Shown piece by piece: positions 1 to 6,367 of a stretch of 9,109 nucleotides of DNA. Origin of the DNA: Xenorhabdus miraniensis (GTDB taxonomy: Bacteria; Pseudomonadota; Gammaproteobacteria; Enterobacterales; Enterobacteriaceae); assembly GCF_002632615.1 (NCBI RefSeq), contig NZ_NITZ01000049.1, positions 1 to 9,109 on the forward strand. The letters are read 5' to 3'. Every line of letters begins with the position of its first letter. The first letter of the stretch is position 1. The notes under the pieces are model-generated. The model was not told the DNA's origin. It saw nothing but the letters and a program-made list of their open reading frames with translations, and made no database searches. Both the position numbers and the translations under genes were made by a program.

Positions 1-80
1 TCACCTAATTCATCGATTTTTCGACGGTGATATTCGGATGCCAGCTTGTCTTTTTTTAAAGCAGAACGAGGCGGTATCAT
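1..80 (-). CDS. Partial N-terminus of an unidentified, probably transposase, protein
   Basis: An ATG at 80 opens a frame that runs off the left edge after 26 codons. It starts MIPPRSALKKDKLASEYHRR and continues into KIDELG. A weak AGG ribosome site lies about ten bases upstream. The basic helix followed by a 'KIDELG' turn resembles N-termini of some IS5-type transposases, but this is a memory-based impression from a very short piece. I cannot assign a family. The many other insertion-sequence remnants in the window make a mobile-element origin the best guess. Confidence 0.35.
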   Translation of the reverse strand, partial: MIPPRSALKKDKLASEYHRRKIDELG

Positions 81-369
81 GACGGCGCTACCTTGTAGAG
101 ATGTACTGTGTCTACATTTTACTCAATTTTGTGGCTGTGAAAAGTTTTTAGAGGTTCCCCTATCTTGCACATACGCGGGAGTTCATGTACGGATATAGAG
201 CTGCAACCTACCGTCGATGTCAACATGATTTTTGTCTTGCAAACGGGATGCGTTCATATAGGCGACCATAGATTTCATACCATCATGTTGATGCAGGGCA
301 GTTCACTCACACCTCCACCTCCTCAATCCTGTCTGAGACCTGCCCTGTCTTTTTTATCTCCAGTTATCC
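81..369. other. Gene-free stretch between transposase-like start and operon tail
   Basis: No protein-like frame is supportable here. A long plus-strand frame overlapping 165-491 is low-complexity, proline-rich and antisense to the recombinase remnant, so it is treated as a shadow. An 8-bp inverted repeat (CAGGGCAG at 294-301, CTGCCCTG at 340-347) precedes a short T-run on the plus strand, but the 38-base loop is too long for a convincing intrinsic terminator. The stretch probably contains the terminus of whatever element the left-edge gene belongs to; no terminal repeat could be fixed. Confidence 0.4.
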
Positions 370-962
370 TTACACCGAAATATCCAGATAGATTGCCAGC
401 TCATTCTCCAGCGTTTTACCCGCGATTTCCATATCGATATCAATATATTCCATTGTGGTCGCCACACTGCGGTGCCCCAGCAGGCTTCTAACCAGTTGCA
501 GATTATGGTCCGGCGCTTTCATCAGCTCGGTGGCCAGGGTATGACGAAAACGGTGGGGAGAAATGGCAAAATCACACTCTTTGGACAATCGATAGAAGAA
601 CGAACGGATATGCTGCTTTTCTTTATCGTGATCATACTGGTAACTGACCATTCGCCCGTGATAACGAAAACTACTATATGCGGCGCAGTGGCTGGGCAAG
701 AGAAGTCTGGTTTCGCGGTAGGTAGCAAGTACCACAGCATCCACCTGCTCAACTCCTGCCGAGGATAATGCACGAGCAGCCGCTTCGACCGCCAGATCCC
801 CCGTTGTGCAGTTTTCACCAACAACGTGTCGGGTCTGAATGCCTGTACGACTAAAAATCCAAGCATCCGAGGTATCCAGTTCTTCAGCCAGCATGGTGTT
901 GGTTACGATATTATCCGGTAGGTAGGAGCCCAGACCAGAGAGAGAACGGCGGCACGTGTCAT
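370..962 (-). pseudogene. KAS III (FabH-like) N-terminus fused to tyrosine recombinase C-terminus, frameshifted
   Basis: The ATG at 962 sits three bases after the upstream stop, with a strong AAGGAGG site inside that gene's end. After about seven codons the frame is broken: the tract reads GTTCTCTCTCTGGTC, and removing one CT unit restores a typical KAS III opening (SGLGSYLPDNIVTN). The intact frame then resumes at 894 with LDTSDAWIFSRTGIQTRHVV and VDAVVLAT, hallmark KAS III N-terminal segments. Near 715-723 this passes in frame into a different family: a tyrosine-recombinase catalytic tail with HRFRH (H114, R117 counted from 894), LLGH (H141) and the nucleophile-type Tyr150. The KAS III part lacks its active-site Cys and most of about 320 residues. 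The recombinase part lacks its N-terminus and probably the first catalytic Arg. Last cistron of the operon; non-functional as either enzyme. Confidence 0.85.
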
Positions 963-965
963 GGC

Positions 966-1391
966 TTATCCCTCCTTAACAATCTTAGTGGCTGCCTCGA
1001 CACCACCCAACGCGTCGAGGTGACGGAGAGGATTCCAGAAATCCCGATACCGCATGATCTGCCCGTTGTTTGTCCATAAAACGGAGATATAGTCTTGTTC
1101 GAGCTTCCGGCCCGTTACGGTAGCGAAACCATCACCGTGAAATTCTCCTATCGCCATATTAGGATCTGCTGTTTCGTAGAAACTTACCTCAGTAAATCTG
1201 ACAGTTAGGTGTTCGGGAAATTTCTGCATGTGCTTCCAGATAACTTCACGACCTTCGAAACGGGTTTTCCAACCTGGGGGAGCATAAGGAAATTCTAATA
1301 CTCCATCCGGATGAAATAGGTCACACCATCCTCTGGCATCACCGGCTTCCAGTAACTGCAAACTACGAACAAGAACATTTTTAGCATTCAT
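966..1391 (-). CDS. SnoaL/PhzB-like NTF2-fold protein
   Basis: A 141-residue protein, usual length for the SnoaL-like/NTF2 superfamily, whose members act as polyketide cyclases, epoxide hydrolases or phenazine-pathway PhzA/B proteins, generally soluble alpha+beta cones with an internal pocket. Visible signatures are the N-terminal helix ending in GDARGW, the LFHPDGVLEFPYAPPG strand (residues 25-40), the FEGRE turn (45-49) and the C-terminal IMRYRDFWNPLRHLDALGG block (112-130), which resembles the 'NPF..L.ALG' end of PhzA/B. The start at 1391 is chosen over an upstream ATG at 1493 because it has AAAAAGGAATT before it and lies two bases after the P450 stop. It appears intact. Inference: it shaped or hydrated the product of the surrounding tailoring enzymes; the substrate cannot be told. 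Confidence 0.8.
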   Translation of the reverse strand: MNAKNVLVRSLQLLEAGDARGWCDLFHPDGVLEFPYAPPGWKTRFEGREVIWKHMQKFPEHLTVRFTEVSFYETADPNMAIGEFHGDGFATVTGRKLEQDYISVLWTNNGQIMRYRDFWNPLRHLDALGGVEAATKIVKEG

Positions 1392-1393
1392 TT

Positions 1394-1669
1394 TTAATTC
1401 CTTTTTACAAGTGAAGGTGGGTAGTCGGCACAACCTGTGCCTGGCAATACTGGCACACTGATTAAAGCTCGCAGAAACGTAAGAGGTAACCACTGCAATG
1501 CGTTATGAGGGATCGCAAGTGCAAGACTGGGGAAGCGGCTGATTAGTCGATTGATGGCGATACGACCTTCAAGGCGCGCTAACGATGCGCCTACACATTG
1601 AAGACCGTCATAGAGCGAATGCAACGGAGAGATTAGCTCCTCCCCTAGCCTGAGTTTGCGATCAGACAT
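1394..1669 (-). pseudogene. Cytochrome P450 collapsed by an internal in-frame deletion
   Basis: Only 91 residues remain of a family normally about 400 long. Residues 1-22 look like a bacterial P450 N-terminus (LRLGEELIS...LYDGL, compare the usual 'F..dP..LY..LR'). From residue 24 the sequence is the C-terminal heme region: QCVGASLARLEGRIAINRL, with the Cys25 heme ligand, then RFPSLALA and a closing LRALISVPV segment. The Phe and His of the FGxGxHxCxG loop are gone, as are the I-helix acid/Thr pair and the ExxR motif, so no functional heme fold is expected. The join is near 1601-1605. The ATG at 1669 is one base after the SDR stop and has AAGGAG within the SDR end. The reading frame was kept across the deletion and the operon spacing is undisturbed. 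Confidence 0.8.
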
Positions 1670-1670
1670 G

Positions 1671-2573
1671 TTATTGCTCCTTACTGGCTGAAGTGGGGGT
1701 AACGATCGGCCTGAACATCTTGTCGAGAACATAATCAGGCAACCAACGTGCAAGCAATGCCGCCCGCCGAATATCCGAACCCACACGGTATCGCGTTTTC
1801 GGCTTAGTACTAGTGAGAGCTGAAAAAACTGCAGATGCGACATGAGCTGGTGTTGTACGGCTGTCTCGAGCACCCTGCTCATTGGCTTGCAAAAAATTCA
1901 GATAGGTATTGCGGTAAAGATCAGAAACCTCAATGGGAGCCAGCGATATCGCTTTCTCACCTTCCTCCACGATTTTGCCCCAGATTGGTGTCCAGATTGT
2001 ACCGGGACTGACGACTGAAACCATAATTCCCATCGGTGCCAGTTCACGGCGCAGCGCGTCGCTTAAGCCTTCCTTGGCAAACTGTGCCGCTGAGTAGGCA
2101 CCAAGATAGGGGATTGCGACAGTTCCCAATCCTGATGTTACATTAATTAAGCGGGCAGTCTTGCTTCGGCGTAAAAGGGGAAGCATTGCTCGTGTCACAG
2201 CAAGCTGACCAATCAAGTTTACCTCCAGCTGATTACGTAGAAGGTCACTTGATACACACTCCAGAGGGGCGGAGATGCAAATTCCCGCATTATTAACTAA
2301 TCCCCAGAGCCCTTGTTCTCCAACTTTTTCCGACATCAGAGTTGCAGCAGTGATGATAGAATCTTCGTCAGTCACATCAATAATAAGAGGAGTGATTCGT
2401 TCTGATGTGCAGTCGGCCGCCAGTTTTTCACCGTCCTCTTGTTGACGCACACCACCAATCACTTGAAAGCCTTTTTCTGCCAGATATAACGCGGTTTCTC
2501 GCCCCAGTCCCGTGGAGGCTCCGGTGATCAACACATATTTGCCTTGTGGTGGTATAGATTTGATGGTGAACAC
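1671..2573 (-). CDS. Classical short-chain dehydrogenase/reductase with Lys-to-Gln active-site change
   Basis: A 300-residue SDR, an NAD(P)(H)-dependent oxidoreductase of the Rossmann fold. Motifs in order: TGASTGLG cofactor loop (17-24), NNAG (94-97), Asn119, catalytic Ser147 in VTSGLG, and Tyr160 thirteen residues later, all at classical spacing. The YxxxK motif reads YSAAQ: Gln164 (CAG) stands where Lys is nearly invariant, one base from AAG. Loss of this Lys normally cripples cofactor binding and proton relay. The PG motif follows at 190-191. Length and ends look complete. The start is GTG at 2573, with AAGGAG ten bases upstream and 14 bases from the preceding stop. Role by context: keto/hydroxy interconversion on the operon's product. 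Either a decaying gene or a protein with altered chemistry. Confidence 0.85.
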   Translation of the reverse strand: MFTIKSIPPQGKYVLITGASTGLGRETALYLAEKGFQVIGGVRQQEDGEKLAADCTSERITPLIIDVTDEDSIITAATLMSEKVGEQGLWGLVNNAGICISAPLECVSSDLLRNQLEVNLIGQLAVTRAMLPLLRRSKTARLINVTSGLGTVAIPYLGAYSAAQFAKEGLSDALRRELAPMGIMVSVVSPGTIWTPIWGKIVEEGEKAISLAPIEVSDLYRNTYLNFLQANEQGARDSRTTPAHVASAVFSALTSTKPKTRYRVGSDIRRAALLARWLPDYVLDKMFRPIVTPTSASKEQ

Positions 2574-2587
2574 GATATAGTTACTCC

Positions 2588-3904
2588 TTATTGATTAGTC
2601 CCTGCCGGTTCGTTGAGTGCAGACAGCAGCACACGAACACAGGTGTCGGCCAGACGTGTAGCACGGCTGGCCGGCACTGCATCATCGATATAGGTGAAAT
2701 TCCAAAAAAGCGTGTTGTGGCTGGTGTTGATAGTGGCAACGAAATAGCCGTTCACCGATATTCCGGTCAGGAACTGCGCGCCTGTTACGTACCAGCTGCC
2801 GATCCGATCGGGAAATTCGTAGCGTCCAATATTGGATGAGCACAAGTTGATAGGTCCCTCTGACTCCATAAACTCCATGAATGGACGGGCTTCCGTCAGC
2901 GACTGTGGTGCCAAATCTGCCACTAGATTTACCAAGTTAAAGTGGTGTCCCGACGCCTTACGTTTAGCTAAATCGGTGGTAATGTCACGGGCGATATTCC
3001 AAAAAGGCTGCGAAACATTTACCACCGACATGACTGTTGCTACGTAGGTACCAACTTCGTCGTGGCTCACGGCAGGTACTAGTTCGCGACGAAAATCTAT
3101 TGGTGAACCAACTGCAAATTGAGTGGGATGATTTTGGTCATCTAGTGCCGCAGCAAGTACTAGTGCTGCCGTCAACGCACCGTGCACGGTGGTACCATGC
3201 TTACGAGAGGTCTGGATTAAGAGAGTAAGTTGATCACTATTGAGTTCTCTTCGTAACAGTTGGGTACGTCGTTTCTCCGGAGAAATTACACGGTTGGGTA
3301 TTATCCGGCCTGGCTTATGCGTGGTCATCAGCTTTGCATCCTGCGCTGTTTGCTCAGCCAGTTGTATAGCCCCCTCTTTACCCGTAAACTTCGATGGTCG
3401 CATTTCTTCTGCGGATGGCAGAGCCCTGGCTATCCACGAAGACGACACGGGATTATTCGCAAGCGTGAGCCATTGTTCAGCCAGCGACAGTACCGTGGTT
3501 CCATCGGCAATGATATGTGGCACTATCACCAGTAGGTCATAAATCCCGTCGGCGCTGTTGACCACTACAGTACGGATCAGCGGTCCAATGTCGGGATTCA
3601 CACGTTCCATTAGTTCGCGTTTATTGACCTCATCGACCCATTGTTGATCTTGTGCAAAACGAATCTCTCGTAACGGAATAGCCTGATCACAAGACACCCA
3701 CCTCGGATTAAGACCATTATCATGTTCAATGCGGGTTCTCAGCAACGGATGCCTCACCTGCAACTCGTCTAATCCATGGCGTAGTGCCGTCATTTGTAGT
3801 TCGCCATGCACACGAACGCGAGAGATTACATTTAATGTCGAAAACTGGTCGCACAGCCAGTACCAACGCTCTAAGCAAGAAAGTGGACGATTTATTTCAG
3901 TCAT
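2588..3904 (-). CDS. Stand-alone condensation-domain / PapA-like acyltransferase
   Basis: A 438-residue single-domain member of the CoA/carrier-dependent acyltransferase superfamily (NRPS condensation domains, PapA5, chloramphenicol acetyltransferase), which forms esters or amides from a carrier- or CoA-bound acyl group. Signatures: RHPLLRTRI (51-59), the active-site block PHIIADG (129-135) with catalytic His130 and Asp134, TVHGALTAALVLAA (239-252), DFRREL (270-275) and SNIGRYEFP (357-365). The usual first His of HHxxxDG is Pro129; the second, catalytic, His is kept. Length fits the PapA type. No carrier or adenylation domain is attached. The ATG at 3904 overlaps the end of the upstream mosaic gene by eight bases, with GGAG ten bases before it, so translation is probably coupled. 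It looks complete, the best-preserved enzyme of the operon. Acyl donor and acceptor are unknown. Confidence 0.8.
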   Translation of the reverse strand: MTEINRPLSCLERWYWLCDQFSTLNVISRVRVHGELQMTALRHGLDELQVRHPLLRTRIEHDNGLNPRWVSCDQAIPLREIRFAQDQQWVDEVNKRELMERVNPDIGPLIRTVVVNSADGIYDLLVIVPHIIADGTTVLSLAEQWLTLANNPVSSSWIARALPSAEEMRPSKFTGKEGAIQLAEQTAQDAKLMTTHKPGRIIPNRVISPEKRRTQLLRRELNSDQLTLLIQTSRKHGTTVHGALTAALVLAAALDDQNHPTQFAVGSPIDFRRELVPAVSHDEVGTYVATVMSVVNVSQPFWNIARDITTDLAKRKASGHHFNLVNLVADLAPQSLTEARPFMEFMESEGPINLCSSNIGRYEFPDRIGSWYVTGAQFLTGISVNGYFVATINTSHNTLFWNFTYIDDAVPASRATRLADTCVRVLLSALNEPAGTNQ

Positions 3905-5525
3905 GGTTATTCGACTCCAGGAAAAAAAGCAATGCCATTTCGTTTTTTTTGGTTAAAGAAAGTTCAGAAACAAACCGAAAATAGAGGTTGCGGACAAAAG
4001 TACTGAACGGATTCTCCAGTTGTTCAATATGACTAAGCGCTCGCGCACCTTCTACCATGGCCCGAGCACGATCGCGACGTTGGTTCTCGTAAGTGCGAAG
4101 GGCCGTCTTTGTATCATCAATGGTCGCCAAGCAATGCGCCAGTACAGCAGCACCCTCAATGGCGAGGGCGGCCCCCTGACCCAAGCTGGTGAGCATTGGG
4201 TGTGCCGCATCACCTAGGAACGTAACCGGACCATCTCCCCAATTTTCAAGGAATGGCCGATCCTGAGCCGGAGTACTTGAAATACCCGCTTCTGGCGTAG
4301 CAGCTATGACGACCTGAACTTCTTCTGCCCATCCTGCATAGAACTGCTCCCATACATCCAGCGCGCTAAGCTCTTTAAGTGGTTCGAGCACATGCAAATT
4401 CACATAGTTGAATGCGGTATGCAAAGTGTCACCATGTGCCTGTTGAATAGCATTGAGAGGATAACCACGAGCCAAACCGACACCACCAATATATAATTCT
4501 CCTGCAGCTCCTAAAGGTTGGGGCTTAAGCTCTTTATTCAAAACATAAAGTTGTATATTGTCGATGGGTTTGCCGATAGGAACCCGTGAATGAAGGTCAT
4601 TCGGGCACTCAAAGTCAGATACGTCGATAGCCGCTTCTGTGGGGCCATAAAGGTTTACTAATTGAACAGCATTGCTAAAAATTCGCTTAAAACGAATGAC
4701 CTGTGCTGGAATCAGTGCTTCCCCACTACAGAACACCAGGCGCAGTGATGCGGCCGAATCACGTAATCGCAGGTCGCTTTCCAGCAGATCTAACAACGGG
4801 GATAACATTGAGGGAACAAAATGGATGACAGTAACAGAATCCCTTTCGATCGCCCGCAACACTTCACGAGGATCCTTCTCAGCACTAGGTGGCAGCAATG
4901 AAAGACTGGCTCCAGTGAAACTCCACCAGGACAACTCCCAAACAGACACATCAAAAGATGCTGGGGTCTTTTGCAGCAATACATCACGTTGGTTAATTGG
5001 ATATTCGGTTCGAACCTGATTCATGAAAATCTGCAAGCCCCAAGCATCGCTGACGATATGGTGCGTTCGCACATGTACGTATACCGATTCAGTCGTTCGC
5101 AACAGGGTAAAATCGACAAGGCTACTGGCATCGAGCTTGTGGCTATGATTGAAAGCATCTTGTAGCCAAGACTCGGCAGAAGCTGTAGAATCAGTTTGGT
5201 GGGTTAAATCTATTAAAGTTACTTGATGTTCAAATTCTTTATCGATCCATTGATAAGGAATGCCATCCTCTTCACTCAATCGCAATCTGAATACATCCGT
5301 TTTCTCAGCAGTATTAATTAAAACGACTTTTAAAGTGCTTTCATCAATATTGTTGCTGAATTGAATATAACTAAGGATCGTATACTGGTTTGTATCTGGA
5401 AACTGCATAGCAGCAACCCAGATATCTCGTTGGTATGGTGATAATGAAATGCAAGTCGAGTTCGCGTATATCACGGCCTTGTCCTTGTGTTTGTATTTGC
5501 ATTTGCACTTGCATTTGCCACTCAA
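3897..5525 (-). pseudogene. In-frame mosaic of NRPS C-A-C fragments and FAD monooxygenase tail
   Basis: One open frame of 542 codons made of four incompatible pieces. Residues about 25-170: first half of an NRPS condensation domain (LSPYQRDIW; HHIVSDAWG at 155-163). About 172-355: middle of an adenylation domain with A4-type FDVSVWE (191-197), A5 NLYGPTE (291-297) and A6 GELYIGGVGLARGY (342-355), lacking A1-A3 and A7-A10. About 357-394: a shard of another condensation-like domain (AHGDTLHTAFNYVNLHVLEP). From about 396: the C-terminal part of a UbiH/PHBH-type FAD monooxygenase with the GDAAHP motif (438-443) and GQGAALAIEGA, without its GxGxxG start. No carrier (LGGxS) domain remains. Joins lie near 5015, 4457 and 4343. 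The apparent start is TTG with no clear ribosome site, so the true start is uncertain. None of the four activities should survive. First cistron of the operon. Confidence 0.85.
5475..5516 (-). repeat. Imperfect hexanucleotide tandem repeat in the first codons
   Basis: About seven 6-bp units, most regular over 5481-5516 (plus-strand units of the form G-C/T-N-T/C-T-T, for example GCATTT, GCACTT, GTATTT). In the NRPS frame they encode an alternating Lys-Cys/Tyr/His run near residues 4-16. Because the unit is a multiple of three, copy-number change would not shift the frame; it would alter only the length of a hydrophilic leader before the condensation domain. It is not part of any NRPS domain. 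Confidence 0.8.
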
Positions 5526-5538
5526 AAAAATAGTAATG

Positions 5539-5570
5539 ATATGTGAATATGTGAATATGTGAATATGTGA
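5539..5570. repeat. Octanucleotide tandem repeat (ATATGTGA)x4
   Basis: Four perfect contiguous copies of ATATGTGA on the plus strand, followed by a partial fifth (ATAAATTA). They end 13 bases upstream of the apparent TTG start of the leftward operon. The unit is not a multiple of three, and the array lies between the proposed promoter and the start, so slippage would change leader length or mRNA structure rather than protein sequence. Confidence 0.9.
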
Positions 5571-6066
5571 ATAAATTAGTTTCTTTTATTCACGTTATTC
5601 TGTACAAGAAAAAACACCCGTAAAGTCAATTTCTCTAGCAACTCCATACCTTATTGGTCAGATAAATAAAATGGATATTACTTATCAAGATAATAATAAC
5701 TAAAATTTAAAAATCTATATACAGCGCTTTAATTACAATCATTACCAAACTTTATCACTTAATTAATAAAACTTGATATAGTGATTATTTATTCAAATAT
5801 ATCAATAATATAACATAAATTCACTTTTAAGACGTTGGTACATTGACGGCTAAATATTATGTTTTCCCCTTACTCCAGATAACATAAAAGAATATAAATA
5901 ATTTTATTAAAACAAGCAGCTACGGGTTATAAATAAAATAATACCTATAACAGAAATAACTAAAGTATAGATTACCAAATAAAACATTTAATATTATAAC
6001 CACAACAAAAGTTCCCGGTTTGAATATAAAAATTCATAACATGTTGCGTATTATCACGAAGAAAAT
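5571..6066. other. Very AT-rich intergenic region upstream of the operon
   Basis: Almost 500 bases without a credible gene. Three sixty-base lines counted by eye (5701, 5761, 5881) gave about 23%, 12% and 17% GC, far below the operon. The stretch is dominated by A/T runs and has stops in all frames. Such DNA in Enterobacterales is typically bound by H-NS-type silencers (established knowledge; binding here is inference). It carries the presumed operon promoter at its left end and borders the IS1 remnant on the right. Confidence 0.75.
5601..5629 (-). promoter_or_regulatory. Candidate sigma-70 promoter of the leftward operon
   Basis: On the minus strand TTGACT (5624-5629, five of six to consensus) is followed after 17 bases by TGTACA (5601-5606, three of six). 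Transcription would start near 5594, placing the octanucleotide array in the leader. The weak -10 and the AT-rich surroundings, which contain many chance hexamers, keep this tentative. Confidence 0.35.
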
Positions 6067-6285
6067 GGTCATGTATTCAAAGTGTTGTTCTTCATCTATA
6101 ATATCTCTTTTTGCGAGATAACATACGTGGCTACAGTGGAAGTAAAATGTCGATTTTGTCACCAAACGAAGGACGTTAAAAAACAGGGTATTGGCAAAGG
6201 GGGTCACCAACGTTATCGCTGTTTACCCTGTCATCGTACTTTCCAGCTCGATTATTCTTATCGAGCCTGTCAAGCTGGAATTGTA
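6067..6285 (+). mobile_element. 5' remnant of an IS1-family element
   Basis: The stretch contains the beginning of an insA-type gene, and a possible left end begins at 6067 (GGTCATGTATTCAAAG), which partly matches the IS1 terminal pattern starting GGT.ATG. Its distance to the GTG start (60 bases) is close to that in IS1 as I recall it. The element breaks off within insA around 6275-6290, where the IS1111-type element begins. The end assignment is weak; the family assignment rests on the gene. Confidence 0.5.
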
Positions 6286-6294
6286 GTGATGTGA
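6127..6294 (+). pseudogene. insA: Truncated IS1 InsA (zinc-ribbon N-terminus)
   Basis: Starting at GTG 6127, as in IS1, the product is 55 residues against about 90 for intact InsA. It carries the typical zinc ribbon: C8-x2-C11 in VKCRFCHQT and C32-x2-C35 in YRCLPCHRTF, then FQLDYSYRACQAG. After residue 51 similarity stops and the frame ends at a chance TGA. The helix-turn-helix of InsA, the frameshift site and the whole InsB catalytic part are missing. InsA is the DNA-binding regulator and, through frameshifting, the N-terminal part of the IS1 transposase; this fragment can do neither the full regulation nor transposition. An ATG at 6082 is in frame but lies outside the conserved protein. Confidence 0.85.
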
Positions 6295-6367
6295 TGGACG
6301 CTCCCTTTTTCAGCTGCAAACAGTGCCAACTTTCTTTCTGATGCACTGAATTTCGGGAGAACATCTC

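Noticed and set aside
294..347. 8-bp inverted repeat followed by a T-run as a terminator
   Set aside because: The loop is 38 bases and the stem only 8 bp, so hairpin formation as an intrinsic terminator is unconvincing.
165..491. Plus-strand 108-codon frame
   Set aside because: Antisense to the recombinase remnant for much of its length, proline-rich, with no recognisable motifs; a shadow.
1..960. tRNA or attachment site beside the recombinase remnant
   Set aside because: No cloverleaf-like sequence or matching direct repeat was found by eye near the recombinase tail.
1392..1493. 34-residue N-terminal extension of the SnoaL-like protein
   Set aside because: It overlaps the P450 tail, has no family similarity, and the ATG at 1391 has a good ribosome site.
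1670..1882. Upstream extension of the P450 fragment to an ATG at 1882
   Set aside because: It overlaps the SDR in another frame; the ATG at 1669 follows AAGGAG and begins P450-like sequence.
2591..3542. Several plus-strand frames opposite the acyltransferase gene
   Set aside because: They lie antisense to a well-supported coding sequence and show no domain signatures.
5475..5570. CRISPR array
   Set aside because: The repeats are 6-8 bp, contiguous and without spacers; they are simple tandem repeats.
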